Shown: positions 19,101 to 29,429, counted from the first letter of the stretch. The stretch is DNA of 50,214 nt from Cylindrotheca closterium (GCA_933822405.4 CAKOGP040000646.1:1-50214); one strand, 5' to 3'. Translations and numbers: made by a program. Notes: a model not told the origin generated them from the sequence alone.

Positions 19101-19640
19101 CTATAAGAGGTTTTCGATCAGATTGCTGAAACCTTTGTTGTGATAATGTAGTGCTAAATAGTACAGATGTTGTCTCAAAAGGTATGTTCGCGTCACCTTG
19201 CCAACAAGTTTATTGGTAACATCCTGGTTGACTGGAATACAGCCCATACCATTCCATTCTCCAAGAGAATTCGCTATTTCAGCCATCGTCCTGCTCGCTT
19301 CGACGGTTGTTACATGTTTTTTCATCCAAACCTTCACAGCAGAGCCCTGTCGCGGTCGTTCATCTGCAATTCTTTGGGCTTCGTTGCTCACCTGTCTCTT
19401 CTCGGAAGCAGCGTCGCACGGAGACGCTTTTGTTCCTTGTTCCACATGTGTCATTGCAGCTGCCACTTTCTTGCAGGTCACAAGTTAAATGACGTCATTT
19501 TGGTCATCGACAACTGGAAGCGCACGAACATTGTATTTTGATTAAACAATGATTTAATTTCAGTTTCTGTTTTGTCCAGATACACAGCGAGAACAGACGA
19601 GATCATAAATGCGCCTGTGGTACCAGGTAGGTTGGGCTTG
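19101..19640 (-). pseudogene. CBS-domain gene remnant
   Basis: Read on the minus strand, pieces of a CBS-domain pair appear in different frames. First comes AFMISSVLAVYLDKTETEIKSLFNQN. After a one-base slip comes NVRALPVVDDQNDVI. An in-frame TAA stands where Gly is expected before LVTCKKVAAAM. The second CBS unit is VTTVEASRTMAEIANSL.EWNGMGCIPVNQD.TNKLVGKVTRTYLLR. CBS pairs bind adenosine ligands and regulate enzymes and channels. Frameshift and stop indicate a decayed gene. The parent protein is unknown, and the EF-hand remnant just upstream on the same strand may belong to it. Confidence 0.65.
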
Positions 19641-19839
19641 GAGACTGGTTTCGATCAGTTCGACAACTAGATTGAACATCACTTCCACAGCCTCTGAGTC
19701 ATTATTCAATCGAACAGTAGCCGACGTAGCCTTAAAATATTTCTAGTAATTTTCCCAGGTTTATGCCTTCCATTTTAGTACCTGGCTTCGCTCTACCAAT
19801 TATTATCAGTGTGAATGCTTTAATCGTCGATGCCCGACT

Positions 19840-20146
19840 TCGTGAGCCTTTTCGAAAAAGCAAAAAACTCCTCGAAAGATCTTCTCATCTCTATTTGTAT
19901 CGATCACCTTGAATAATTTGTCCAGAGACTCTTGACCCATAATGATCCAAGTAGCAACAAGGTATTCTTGATTTCTTCGTGATCGAGAAATCCTGATTTG
20001 TCATTGTCTTTCTTATCAAATGCCGCTCGCAACCTTGTCCGCAATTGCCATTGTTCCCCTCCTTTCCATAGTGTCGTCTTCAGGAGCAAATAGCTCTGCT
20101 TTGATAAATTCGCTAGCTTTTTTGCTTTTCTTTCTGCGTTATCCAC
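19840..20146 (-). pseudogene. EF-hand protein remnant
   Basis: The minus-strand ORF starting at 20146 contains LRAAFDKKDNDKSGFLDHEEIKNTLLLLG, a recognisable first EF-hand calcium-binding loop. The second hand (ESLDKLFKVIDTNRDEKI..GVFCFFEKAHE) is found only after changing frame near 19960, so the gene is broken. It lies upstream of, and on the same strand as, the CBS remnant. A fused EF-hand/CBS protein is possible but not shown. Confidence 0.55.
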
Positions 20147-20249
20147 GTTGAGGCAACGCCAGAAATGCCGATCGACAGCACCGATGAAGTGACTGTCCCG
20201 TCTAACTAATAGAACAGATAGATCCGCACCGCAGGTGTGCTGTAAATCA

Positions 20250-21110
20250 CTTTAGTCTTTTAGAATTTTCAGAAAACAATGAGGATTGCAAAACGCTTTG
20301 CAATTGCACTGTATTCTGAACATTCGCTTTCTACTTGTTCTAAAGATTCTCGTTGTCGTAAGCTAATACGTCCACGAGTACCAGTCATACTCCGACCAAT
20401 ACATTCCAACCAATATGCCGTGGGACATGTAATTGTAATAAACGTGATTGGCGTTCGTGACTGGTGAGTCACTAATGGCAAATCAGCTTTGCTCCAACGC
20501 ACTCCTGTGTCCAAGTGCATTAGGAGTATTGGTCGGAAGGGTTCATAATGAGGTTTCTGAATGTGCGGAACAGTGTTCCCTGCGTAGGCTTGGTGAAGAA
20601 GTCTCCCAGCATTTTGGCTGTCGGGCAGTGAAGTACTCTCATGAATCCACTCTTGATCTTGTCAGTAATAGAAAAGTATCGCACGTCGAGGGCTCTTGTC
20701 TTCCTGCCGCAAGATGATCTTCCATTCTTCTCCAGCAGCATGGCGCTCTGATTGTCCTGGTGGATGATGTTGTCGACTACTTCGTATCCTTGTGAAATGA
20801 TGAAGTATCTGGACCACATGATCATAGGTAGTGCATCGTGTACTCCAACCAACTCTGCTACAGTCGAACTGTCGGTATTGATCTTTTGCTTGGTTGAGAT
20901 AGCGATGATGGCGCCCTTACCCATGGTCAATACAGCACCAGTGTGGCTCTTCATGTCCTTGTGAACTGCGAAGGACGCGTCCTGTTGGTGAAATGGGATC
21001 TTAACAAATAAAAGAACAGTCGAACATGTCGGACAGTGAAGTCGGACATTCGTGATATCGAACACGGACGGGAGTACGGTTCGAGTACTTACAGAGATGG
21101 ATAAGTATTG
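20250..21110 (-). mobile_element. Ty1/copia (CoDi-like) 3' fragment: RNase H
   Basis: The minus-strand ORF 21065-20520 (181 aa) carries the copia RNase H domain: DASFAVHKDMKSHTGAVLTMG, STKQKINTDSSTVAELVGVHD, QDNQSAMLLEKNG, RYFSITDKIKSG and the family ending HCPTAKMLGDFFTKP.QG. Only the last part of pol is present; no RT, integrase or clear LTR pair was found next to it. A following frame with GRSMTGTRGRISLRQRESLEQVESE (about 20450-20290) may be element or flanking sequence. Retrotransposon remnant, edges approximate. Confidence 0.85.
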
Positions 21111-21721
21111 AAGGTAGATCCAGATCTGTGACTAGTTCATAAAGCACATGTGTTGATCGACTGTCAGATAATCAACTCCGTAGCTGTAATGAGAGCCCCA
21201 ACGCTCTAGCCACCTCTGGAGTATACTGAGCTCGAATCTACGTCGGCTATGGATTGCCTACAATAGGAACAGGTGCCAGTGATGCTGGGCTTCTACCTGC
21301 GGATGAACAGTCTCACCACTTCCTATTAGATCTTATTCTACTGCTATTCTTGCCAGAAGTCGATCAACAATGATCTCCACAAGCAGGTACAAAAAATCTC
21401 TTCCGGAAGCAACCTGCGTCAGCTCTCACCAGCTGTCGCGGCGCATAAAGCACATACGCACATGTTNNNNNNNNNNAAAAATTATTTAGAGCTAAAAAAT
21501 CCTCAGAACAATCTAAACGGACAGATTTCGGGCGTGCGTTTGACGTTGTGGTGCGTCCCTGTCCTTTTTCACCACCAAAACAGGGGTTGAAAATCCAGTA
21601 GTGCAAAAGACCTCCTCATCTGTACCAGGCGGTAAAATATCTGCAGCAAGAGAGCGCTCTCATTGCACTGCCTTTCCCACTTGGCACCCAGAGCAGCTGT
21701 CGCCCTTATTCCCCCAACAAC
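21111..21721. other. Intergenic with assembly gap
   Basis: Contains the run of 10 Ns at 21467-21476, so distances here are not reliable. A stretch near 21185-21240 looks superficially tRNA-like on the minus strand but does not fold acceptably. No gene was recognised. Confidence 0.6.
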
Positions 21722-24016
21722 ATGAGTAGTGATAATAGTACCGAACCAAATAGTTCCATGAAGCGAGGAGCGAAAGAACGAAGCGACCAAAGGGAAAAAA
21801 GATCGAAAGCTGCCGATTTACCTGCTGATGACAAAAGACTTGGAAACTACATTACTAACGACGACGAATGGTTCAATGAAGGTGTAACTAGTGGAAAGAA
21901 GAGCTCTAAATGTCTAACGATTGAGGCTTTGAAAGAAGATGAAGACCAGATTAAGCTTACTCAAAAACGTCTGAAGATCGACCTGGCTCATTTCTTGAAG
22001 ACTGGAGAAACTAAACCGTTCATCTCTAGCACTGCTGCAACTGCATCGCAGCGGGTTGCAAGCATCGATTTCGACATTGATGCGAGCAAGATGGTGTATG
22101 TAAGAGACTTGATGGCATTGATCGATGAGGTAAAAAAACTCTTTCAGTGGAAAGTACACCAGTCAAAAGAGTATATGGCGCCGTGTTTTCCACTAATACA
22201 ATCCAGCGGAGCTGGCAAGACAAAACTGCTTCACGAGTTGGAATGCGCAATGGCGAAGGACACCGTCCACGTGAGACTCATTCTCTGCACGAACGGAAAT
22301 CCTCCAGAAATGTTGTCACAAAACGGCAGCATTTTTTCGGAGACATTGGACGTAAGTCAATTTCAAGTGGGTGAAGAAGGTCAAAAGAAGCTTTCGGAGA
22401 AAATGGTGGCCTTGGTCGAGACAAATAATAAGAAGAAGGAGGTTGTCTTGCTCTTTGACGAGTCACAGCACCTAACCAGCAACAGTGATGGCTGGCATTT
22501 CCGATGCATACGGTGGTGGCTCCGATTGCCTGATAAACCAAACGGCGTCAACGTGGTTTGTGTGTTTGCTGGTACAACCACCAGATTGGCAAACTACTAT
22601 GCGGAACAAAAAAATTCAACTGACTCGAGGAATGCAAGCGTAAAGTACCTTGGAGGGAAAAAGCTGTACCCTCCGTTCTGTCAACTGACGACGACAGGTC
22701 TTGTGTCACGCTCTGATGGATCCAAGTTTGGAACAGTAGGTGAGCTCATCAACGGCAACATTGTTACGGAGTTTGATGTCGCAACCCAATATGGACGGCC
22801 CTTGTTCGGGCGATTGCAACTGAACGGAAAGTTGAAGGATGCACTTGGAAATATCTTGTTCCGAATGAGAGGTGCGGGCCAGGAGCTCTCACTGCAGAAG
22901 TATTTTTCACTTTTGGCGACGCGGCTGCAAATGGGGCAAGTGTCGTTTGATTTTGCATCAGAACTAGTGGCTTCGGGATACGCACATCTGACTCACTTTT
23001 CACCGGAACAGACCGCAGTGGCCGAGATTGCGTTTCTTCCTGATCCTGTTTGTGCATGGCTTGCGATGACACAGATGATTAAGGACTGCGATCTATATGA
23101 GAAGGTTGGTGGTATCTTGATGGGGTGTGGCAAACACCCATCTGTTTGGTCGGAGAAGGCCATTAAGATATACTCCTCTGCATTGTGCCGCCCCGAAAAG
23201 GGAGACGTCGGTGAGGTTGCAGCTGCCTTTTACATGCTGGCTTGCGGGGATGAATTGAGGTTCGAGCACTCACGAGATCTCACTCAGCTTTCTGTTCCAC
23301 TAGAGAACTGGATTGCAAGAATGCAACAAGGCAAAGGTGCTAAGTTATGCAAAAGTACAGCTAAACCAAGCGTCAATTTCATACAAGTTTGCCGGAATTA
23401 TTTACGTTACAGTTTGAAAGAATTTAAGGATAGCAGACTTCTCGAGCATTGGTATCTTGGTGGACGAGCATCGTATGCGTACGCTTCTTGCAAGGCGTAT
23501 GACATGCTGGTGCCATTGCAGTACACTGTAAATGGCACTTTGCATTACTGCCCCATGTTGGTGAGTGTGAAAAATCGAGTGGCATACAGTGCAAATCAAC
23601 GTAAAGCTGCAATCGAGGCAATGCACAATGTATTCACTGACGCTAAAGTTGAGACTGGAGTATGTATGCTATTTCACATTGGACTTGCCAATACATCGGA
23701 TATATCATCGTCTTTGAGTGATACGTTTTGCCAAGGCAAAGTTGTTAGTGTCACAATTGTGGTGCCAACAGAAGATGAGTTTGGAGCAACCAATCTTGCT
23801 TTGTGTTCAACTTGTGGGGGTGGACAGGAGTCCGAGGTCATGATATCGCATGCAGAGCTTGCGCTCGGAGCAGAAGGCGATCGCTTGCTCCGAAGCAAGA
23901 CAAAAAAGCGTGACAAATCCAAATCTCTGTTGAACGGTATATACGAAGGATACAAAGGAGCTTTCGGTACAAATAGTGGAGCAACGACGGCTACGGAGGC
24001 AGACAGTACTACATAG
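21722..24016 (+). CDS. P-loop NTPase plus nuclease-like protein (Crinkler/RHS-type)
   Basis: An intact 764-aa single-exon protein. After a charged, Lys-rich N-terminus (possible nuclear targeting) comes an AAA-like ATPase: Walker A SSGAGKT at residues 161-167 (the usual first Gly is Gln160), Walker B VVLLFDESQH at 241-250, and a sensor-1-like VCVFAGTTTRLA near 279-290. The C-terminal part has AYDMLVPLQYTVNGTLHYCPMLVSVKNR (D594, K617 visible), which resembles the D-x(n)-xxK core of restriction-endonuclease-fold nucleases. This NTPase-then-nuclease order is that of Crinkler/RHS-type proteins, known from oomycetes, trypanosomes and transposons. Whether this copy is an effector, a host-defence factor or a transposon component cannot be told from sequence. 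The gene is undamaged although it sits in a graveyard of broken elements. Confidence 0.7.
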   Translation: MSSDNSTEPNSSMKRGAKERSDQREKRSKAADLPADDKRLGNYITNDDEWFNEGVTSGKKSSKCLTIEALKEDEDQIKLTQKRLKIDLAHFLKTGETKPFISSTAATASQRVASIDFDIDASKMVYVRDLMALIDEVKKLFQWKVHQSKEYMAPCFPLIQSSGAGKTKLLHELECAMAKDTVHVRLILCTNGNPPEMLSQNGSIFSETLDVSQFQVGEEGQKKLSEKMVALVETNNKKKEVVLLFDESQHLTSNSDGWHFRCIRWWLRLPDKPNGVNVVCVFAGTTTRLANYYAEQKNSTDSRNASVKYLGGKKLYPPFCQLTTTGLVSRSDGSKFGTVGELINGNIVTEFDVATQYGRPLFGRLQLNGKLKDALGNILFRMRGAGQELSLQKYFSLLATRLQMGQVSFDFASELVASGYAHLTHFSPEQTAVAEIAFLPDPVCAWLAMTQMIKDCDLYEKVGGILMGCGKHPSVWSEKAIKIYSSALCRPEKGDVGEVAAAFYMLACGDELRFEHSRDLTQLSVPLENWIARMQQGKGAKLCKSTAKPSVNFIQVCRNYLRYSLKEFKDSRLLEHWYLGGRASYAYASCKAYDMLVPLQYTVNGTLHYCPMLVSVKNRVAYSANQRKAAIEAMHNVFTDAKVETGVCMLFHIGLANTSDISSSLSDTFCQGKVVSVTIVVPTEDEFGATNLALCSTCGGGQESEVMISHAELALGAEGDRLLRSKTKKRDKSKSLLNGIYEGYKGAFGTNSGATTATEADSTT

Positions 24017-25533
24017 TTGAAACAAACTGAGAATACCCTTCGTTATGATGTTGCAAGTGGCAAAAGGTGGAACGAGCTTGAAGATGCATTTGTGACTGAG
24101 GTTGTTGTTTTTTTAAATGGAGAAAATTCTGAGTGCGACAGTTGCAATAAGTGTAATAGAAGCTAAATTACTATGAGGCTTGGAAAATGATTGGAGCTGT
24201 ATATTGGTCGATTATTGATCAATGTATGGTTCTCACTTCCTACCAGGGGAAACCCCGGCGCGGAACATACCCCTTTATTACGCGTACGTAGATATATATA
24301 ATTGACATGGCCTTTGCGTCGTCCGGTTTCACCACTGTTTCAAAAAAATATTCTTACTCGCCAAACACAAATCGCGTGGAGGTATCAAACTAAAGTTTAG
24401 AACCCAATGTCGCATATCCGAGTGAGTCTCCATTACATTTTATTCTATCAATCTACCATTCAACAGTCAAGGCTCTTTCCCCCAACTTTTCATTGACATC
24501 ATCGGTTCAAAAACTGTGGCGATGTCGACTGACACCGTTTGCTTTTGATGCTGATTTCGGTGTTGTCTCCCTCTTTGGCCATCTTTCTTTTGGCTGAATG
24601 CTTGAAAAAATCTTAGAGCTCCTTGACTTTAATCCGGTTTCCTGGATCTGCGCCAAGCTTATTTGCTTCCTTTCTGAGGTACTCTACCGCTCTTCTTCGG
24701 CCTGGTGTTTCAGTTTGACTTTCATGAAGAAGTGGTTGATGCTGTTCTGCTTAATTTCGGCTTTGGTGAGTGTGACTTCACGAAGTTGCAGCTCCTCCGT
24801 CGTTTGATCAAGACACTCTTTTTTGGTTAAACAAGAGTAGTTCAAGAAACCAGGAAGCGATGGTTGCCAATTGCGCCTAAATTGGGCTCACCGTGATCCC
24901 GCCAGTTCTTGTTTTCAATGCTAATGAAATTCACACAATAGCTTCCTCTATATATTATCTCGTATTTGATTCAATTTCATTAACGAATTCGTAGTATGGG
25001 TGGAGATATTCAAATACAGCCTTTCCGATATAACAAACTGGTGATTTTGTTGTTTTGTTCCCGAACAATTTGTGAGAAACCTCGTTCAAATTCTGCACTC
25101 GGGACTTGATACAGCAGTCGAATGAAACAATTGAGTTTTCATGATCACGAGCGCAAGCCAGATATCTTCTAAGTAATTTTTAGGAGGTGTTTCTACGCAA
25201 TGTGAGAACCATACAATGGTCTGTGACATGACGCGGCAGTGACGTGAGTGTCAATCGTGCGTAATATGAAACGCATGAGGCATCTGCCTCATTATGAGGC
25301 AGCTTTTGACAGTCCTACCTAACTACCATAAATATGTTTATCAAACCTCCTGCTTTAAGAGCGTATTCCTTGGTATTCAATCTTTCTTGTTTTCTGTGGG
25401 GTCACTGGCTGACAATTGCTGTGACGGAAGATTTTCTTTGCCAAAGGTGCTTCAATACGCTTTCGTGTGTGAAAAAAACTGACATCATCACCATCACAAC
25501 AACAACAACAACAACAACTACAACGACCCAACC
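24017..25533. other. Intergenic with decayed sequence
   Basis: No intact gene. On the minus strand around 24840-24490 a broken frame gives a Lys/Glu-rich helical segment (QTTEELQLREVTLTKAEIK, later EYLRKEANKLGADPGNRIKVKEL after a frame change), which suggests a degenerate coding remnant of unknown origin. A CAA trinucleotide run lies at 25494-25520. Confidence 0.45.
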
Positions 25534-25736
25534 ATGGCTTCTAGCAACCCTGAGCATCAAATAGGGGCAAGAGTATCAACAAGGGCAATCTTGGTCACCC
25601 GCTTGGCCGAGTGCAAGCGTCGCTATGGCTCCAATGCCAAGTCTAAAGTTGATTTTGGAGTTGTGGAGGAGGTTGTTTGCGGCAAAGCAAAGACTGGTCG
25701 AGCCAATTATGCAATCAAAGCAAGATGGACCCTTGA
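25534..25736 (+). pseudogene. 5' fragment of an unidentified gene
   Basis: A frame beginning ATGGCTTCT reads SNPEHQIGARVSTRAILVTRLAECKRR...KSKVDFGVVEEVVCGKAKTGRANYAIKARWTLD. It has protein character (basic, with regularly spaced beta-like segments), and a CAA-rich leader precedes it. Near 25735 it runs directly into antisense copia reverse transcriptase, so it is a truncated N-terminus. The family is not known to me. The GVVEEV...TGR...I..RW.LD pattern suggests a small beta-barrel domain. Confidence 0.4.
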
Positions 25737-26081
25737 TCACGTCATCAACCACTTTTGGGTTTACGTGACTGATTTTGTTGTCATCCACATACCAGCATAT
25801 GGTGCACTGTTTACCCTCAAAAATTCCATTTGCGACGCATAGATCATATGGGTTCAAAGTGAAACCCATGTCTTTCAACCTTTCAGAGTACACTAACCAT
25901 AGCAAAGCAGATTGAACACACCCATACAAAGCTATGTCCAACTGAACTTATAACACCTTTTTTTCCTCCTCAACGACGAACTCCTTTAGAGATTTGTCGA
26001 TGTTGCAGAAAATATCCACCTCCGGTCCTGTGATTTTCATAATGACCTTGTCTTTCATTTTGGCGTGTAAGTACGCTCCCT
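25736..26081 (-). mobile_element. Ty1/copia reverse transcriptase fragment
   Basis: Read on the minus strand from 26081: GAYLHAKMKDKVIMKITGP, EVDIFCNIDKSLKEFVVEE, then an in-frame TAA where Tyr is expected (KVL*VQLDIALYG), then CVQSALLW, MGFTLNPYDLCVANG and ICWYVDDNKISHV. YVDD is the catalytic RT motif of copia pol. The homology stops abruptly at about 25736 (VVDDVIK), where a foreign plus-strand fragment begins. Broken by a stop and by truncation at both ends. Confidence 0.85.
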
Positions 26082-27559
26082 AAGTAATTGGTACGAAAAA
26101 CATATAAAAAATAATCATGTACGAAGAAAATATAAAGTACGTATTCACATATGTGCAGTTTCAAATTCAAAACGTATTTCAGACGAGTGTCCGGTTTTTT
26201 TGACGTTTGTCCTGACAATTTTCCGGTCTTTTTTTATGTGTGTCCTGACACTTGACGAGTTTCTGACGAGTTTCCGACAAGTTTCCGACGTGTTTCTTGT
26301 TGTTTTCACAATGCCGTTGTTTCTCAAATTCAAACTATGCAATTCAACAACAAAACAATGCACCGGTCAATCAACGCAACCAGCACATCATGTTTTACAT
26401 CAACAACCAGCCCTTGCAATGCCAAAGTTGAAGACGAAAAGGAGATCCAAGCCAAAGCTACTGAAGGATGAGGAATGGGGAGTATTTTTTCCGAGGCATG
26501 AGAGAACGTACATTCAGGTGACCAAGGATATGAGAAAGAAGGATCCTCTTCTATTGTATATCTATTGGGTTCCACACTTTGGCAAGGAGAGTCCTATTGG
26601 GGTGTAGCAACCTCCAAAGACTTATGTGGAGAAAAGGAAGAGAATTCGGGAGAAACATGCAAAACAGAAGGAGAGTTTACTCGAACGGACTACAATTGCG
26701 GAGATCAACGCTGGTGAACAAGCCACCCTTATCCATGACTTTTTTTGCCTAAGAAAAAGACCTAATTGAATAGAAAAGGTGTGGAATTATTGTTATGTTG
26801 GCAATCTTCTATTGCTGGAGAAGATGCCATCGTTGTTGCACGCTGCTAGACATATGAAAAAGAGTGTAAAACTTATCTATTTTAATTGCTGTATTCTCCA
26901 TCTTGCGATCCTAGAATTAGTGTGACAAGCATGAATTATTGTATAGTTCTAAACCAACTATACATGCATACATGTCAGCGAGAGCAAGTCCTCTGAACGA
27001 TGTAGAATGCCTCTGGTCAGGAGAGTGTCGCAGGTTCTCATGTACAGCAAGACTACGATACCAGACAGCTGCTAGGTTTTACGGCCACAAGGGCCAACAT
27101 GCGGACATTGCTATTTGCCTCGAGGTGACAACGCAGTCACCAAAAGATCTTCCTTCAAGCATCAAGTCGTAGCAAGCAACTGATGGCATGAAGGGAGGAG
27201 TTTTTCTCCCTTCAAGGAGACCAAAAGATGAAGGCAACAAACATACAATTGGAGGAGGAATCAAAGAAACAACAATCAGACAAACGACAATCAACGTGCA
27301 ACAAACGATGTTTTTGTGTGTGTTGATGTGTTGGACGAGTGACATCAATCTTGCGAAAATACATGTTTTCTAGAGCGGGAGTGGCCGACTCTCCCGCGCG
27401 CCTGGCAGACCGATTCCCCTCTAATTCCCCAAACATTACCTAGCAATAGGACACGGGGCGGTGCTAAATAGCGGTGGACGTATGCCTGGCCTACCTGAGT
27501 GTGCGGGACTGGGATGAAACAAATGAGTTTCCGCTGAAGCAGCCATATCGCAACAACAA
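26082..27559. other. Intergenic, degenerate sequence
   Basis: 26185-26300 contains short GACGAGTTTC/TCCGACAAGTTTC tandem motifs. A plus-strand frame at 26419-26607 (MPKLKTKRRSKPKLLKDEEWG) is protein-like but short and unassigned. 26770-27559 has no recognisable gene; 27230-27310 is rich in CAA/AAAC repeats. Confidence 0.45.
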
Positions 27560-29155
27560 ATGCAATCAATGTTGATGGACTTGGATTTTGCGGTATCCGC
27601 GGAGGGCAAAGAGGACGATGATCCTTTTTTGGCGCCCAACCTAACTGTTCTATCTTCTCCAAGTGGATTCTTGTGCTTCTGCGGGAAACAGGTTTTGAAC
27701 AGCTATTTTGCACGTCATCTAGCGAATAGCTGTCCTGTTGCAAAGTCAAAGGGAGTCACAAGGGACGACGTAAAATTCAAATATGATGCCAAACCCAAAC
27801 TGATGAGGGCTTTTATTTGTGTTCCATGTGGGCGACTATATCTTAAAAGAGACTCGTTCTCCAAACACTTCAAAAGGAACAATTCTACAAAATGCAGGTA
27901 TGAAAGGGTGAATTTTGAGCGGGAGTGCATGGCGTATCACACGCTGCACTACATAGGTCCAACGCCAGGTGCAAGCCAGTTGGAGTCGGGAATAAGTGGG
28001 GCTGGTATTTATGTGGATAGAGTTGTGCAGGAGAGGGCAGTAGACGGGTTGGTTCAAGACAAATTGCCAGACGACGCTATTTTATTGTGTCTTGGCACTA
28101 ATCATGCTACTCTAAAGAATGAACTGGTTGACAAGATGAAGTCGCCCAGCCGTCTGGTCGAGATTTTGCTACCACTCCTTGTTTCAACCACTGGATCAAA
28201 ATCACCAGCAACCTTTGTTCAGGCTGGAATAGAGCGTGTGCGCAAGGGTCCGGATTCCCCAATGGCGTTTATTTCAGGGGCAGACAAATGGATGCGCCAG
28301 TATTCAGCAAGGATGGTTGCCATGTTGCCCGGGAGCGTTCGCCATGAGATGCTTTCATTTTGTGTCGATACTGAGTATGAAAGCATTTTCACGGTGAGAA
28401 ACATGATCGAACCCGTCTGCTCGGAGTTGAAAAAGATTATTCATTTCACATGGAAGTCTTTTGGTTTGATCCATGGATTTGTTGATGAACGGGCACCACT
28501 ACAAGTCCCAAAGTATCTGCACATGTTGAGTTTGCAGAATGGAAAAAATCTCATTGACGGTTCCCCTAAACTACTACAATACACGTCATTTCATTTCTTT
28601 GAATCATCAGAATCTTTGAAGGGTGCATATGCCATTGGCAGAACTTTGGCAACAATTCTTTACATCTGCCGTCTGGGCAGTCTTGGAGAGGCTTTCAAGT
28701 GTAATGAGAATAATTATATTCGTCGACAGCTGGCGCTCTGCAAGGAGGTACAACAAGGACGGGTCATCCAGACTCTGTCACCGCTCATAAGGCAGGTTCG
28801 AGAATACGAGAAACTGAGGAAGAATGGTAGATCAGGGGACTATGTGTCACAGAATGGAGACGTGGTGGTATCTGGTAGCAGGTACCCAAAGGCTCTATGG
28901 TCGCAGCTTATTCCAAAGATCAGGGATAGGTTTCAGATTGTCTTCTGTGAGATTCTTGGAGCAAACGGGAACACACTTGTATCAGCTCTATTGGATCCAT
29001 CGGTCAGTCTGAAAACGAGTTTTGGGAGCCAATGGTACCACTTTGAAGTTGGTGTCCAACTAAACTTGACCCATTTCCAATTCAAAAGGGATTACAGAGT
29101 GATGGAGAAGATACACTGTTTTGTGCAACTGGTGGCTGCCATGGTCACTGAGTAG
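27560..29155 (+). CDS. Zinc-finger protein, frameshifted, probably transposon-derived
   Basis: A 531-aa ORF with two N-terminal cysteine/histidine clusters: C39-F-C41...H53...C58 (LCFCGKQVLNSYFARHLANSC) and C87-V-P-C90...H103...C112 (FICVPCGRLYLKRDSFSKHF...KC). These resemble the BED/C2H2-like fingers of large fungal and protist element proteins. The rest is helical with no motif I can name. The ORF ends at 29155. A continuation in another frame follows directly (about 29150-29388) with RGELDVIARQTGHSSATHIF; the GHS..T pattern is like the C-terminal box of tyrosine recombinases (Crypton-like). It then stops just before the dispersed repeat. Likely a mobile-element gene, frameshifted and truncated. 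Confidence 0.5.
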   Translation: MQSMLMDLDFAVSAEGKEDDDPFLAPNLTVLSSPSGFLCFCGKQVLNSYFARHLANSCPVAKSKGVTRDDVKFKYDAKPKLMRAFICVPCGRLYLKRDSFSKHFKRNNSTKCRYERVNFERECMAYHTLHYIGPTPGASQLESGISGAGIYVDRVVQERAVDGLVQDKLPDDAILLCLGTNHATLKNELVDKMKSPSRLVEILLPLLVSTTGSKSPATFVQAGIERVRKGPDSPMAFISGADKWMRQYSARMVAMLPGSVRHEMLSFCVDTEYESIFTVRNMIEPVCSELKKIIHFTWKSFGLIHGFVDERAPLQVPKYLHMLSLQNGKNLIDGSPKLLQYTSFHFFESSESLKGAYAIGRTLATILYICRLGSLGEAFKCNENNYIRRQLALCKEVQQGRVIQTLSPLIRQVREYEKLRKNGRSGDYVSQNGDVVVSGSRYPKALWSQLIPKIRDRFQIVFCEILGANGNTLVSALLDPSVSLKTSFGSQWYHFEVGVQLNLTHFQFKRDYRVMEKIHCFVQLVAAMVTE

Positions 29156-29390
29156 GCTGTATCTTTTGTACCTGTTGGCAAAAGAGCAGACTGGGTACAG
29201 CCCCATGAGTGGGATTAAACCAACACAGGTTCAGGATATTTTTGGCTTGGATCATGAACCAACAATGCTTGATCTATGCCATGTTTGGACCGACATAATT
29301 GGATTTATATTTGGTTCTACCATGTCAAGAGGTGAGTTGGACGTGATTGCACGGCAAACAGGGCACTCATCCGCTACCCATATTTTTTGA
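29150..29390 (+). pseudogene. Out-of-frame continuation of the 27560 gene
   Basis: RLYLLYLLAKEQTGYSPMSGIKPTQ through RQTGHSSATHIF in the frame +1/-2 to the upstream ORF. Sense and composition continue smoothly from the 531-aa ORF, which points to a single-base indel near 29150. An expected terminal Tyr-containing segment is missing, because the frame ends in TGA at 29388-29390. Confidence 0.5.
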
Positions 29391-29402
29391 AAATATGCAC
29401 CC

Positions 29403-29429
29403 TTTGAAGTGCCAAAAAGGCACTTCAAA
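29403..29429. repeat. Perfect 11-bp hairpin (TTTGAAGTGCC / GGCACTTCAAA)
   Basis: Two 11-base arms separated by AAAAA, 13 bases after the frameshifted gene ends. A partial third copy (AAAGGCACTTGTAAAAAATC) lies at about 29480-29500. It could be part of the 3' end structure of a mobile element. It has no obvious host function. Confidence 0.8.

Noticed and set aside
21180..21250. tRNA-like words on the minus strand (GGCTAGAGCGTTGGGGCTC)
   Set aside because: The D-arm-like phrase is suggestive, but no matching acceptor stem, anticodon stem or GGTTCGANTCC T-arm could be found at correct spacing. Probably sequence of the neighbouring copia fragment.
29403..29429. Bacterial-style rho-independent terminator
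   Set aside because: The hairpin is perfect, but the genome is eukaryotic and no T-tract follows directly. It is recorded as an inverted repeat only.
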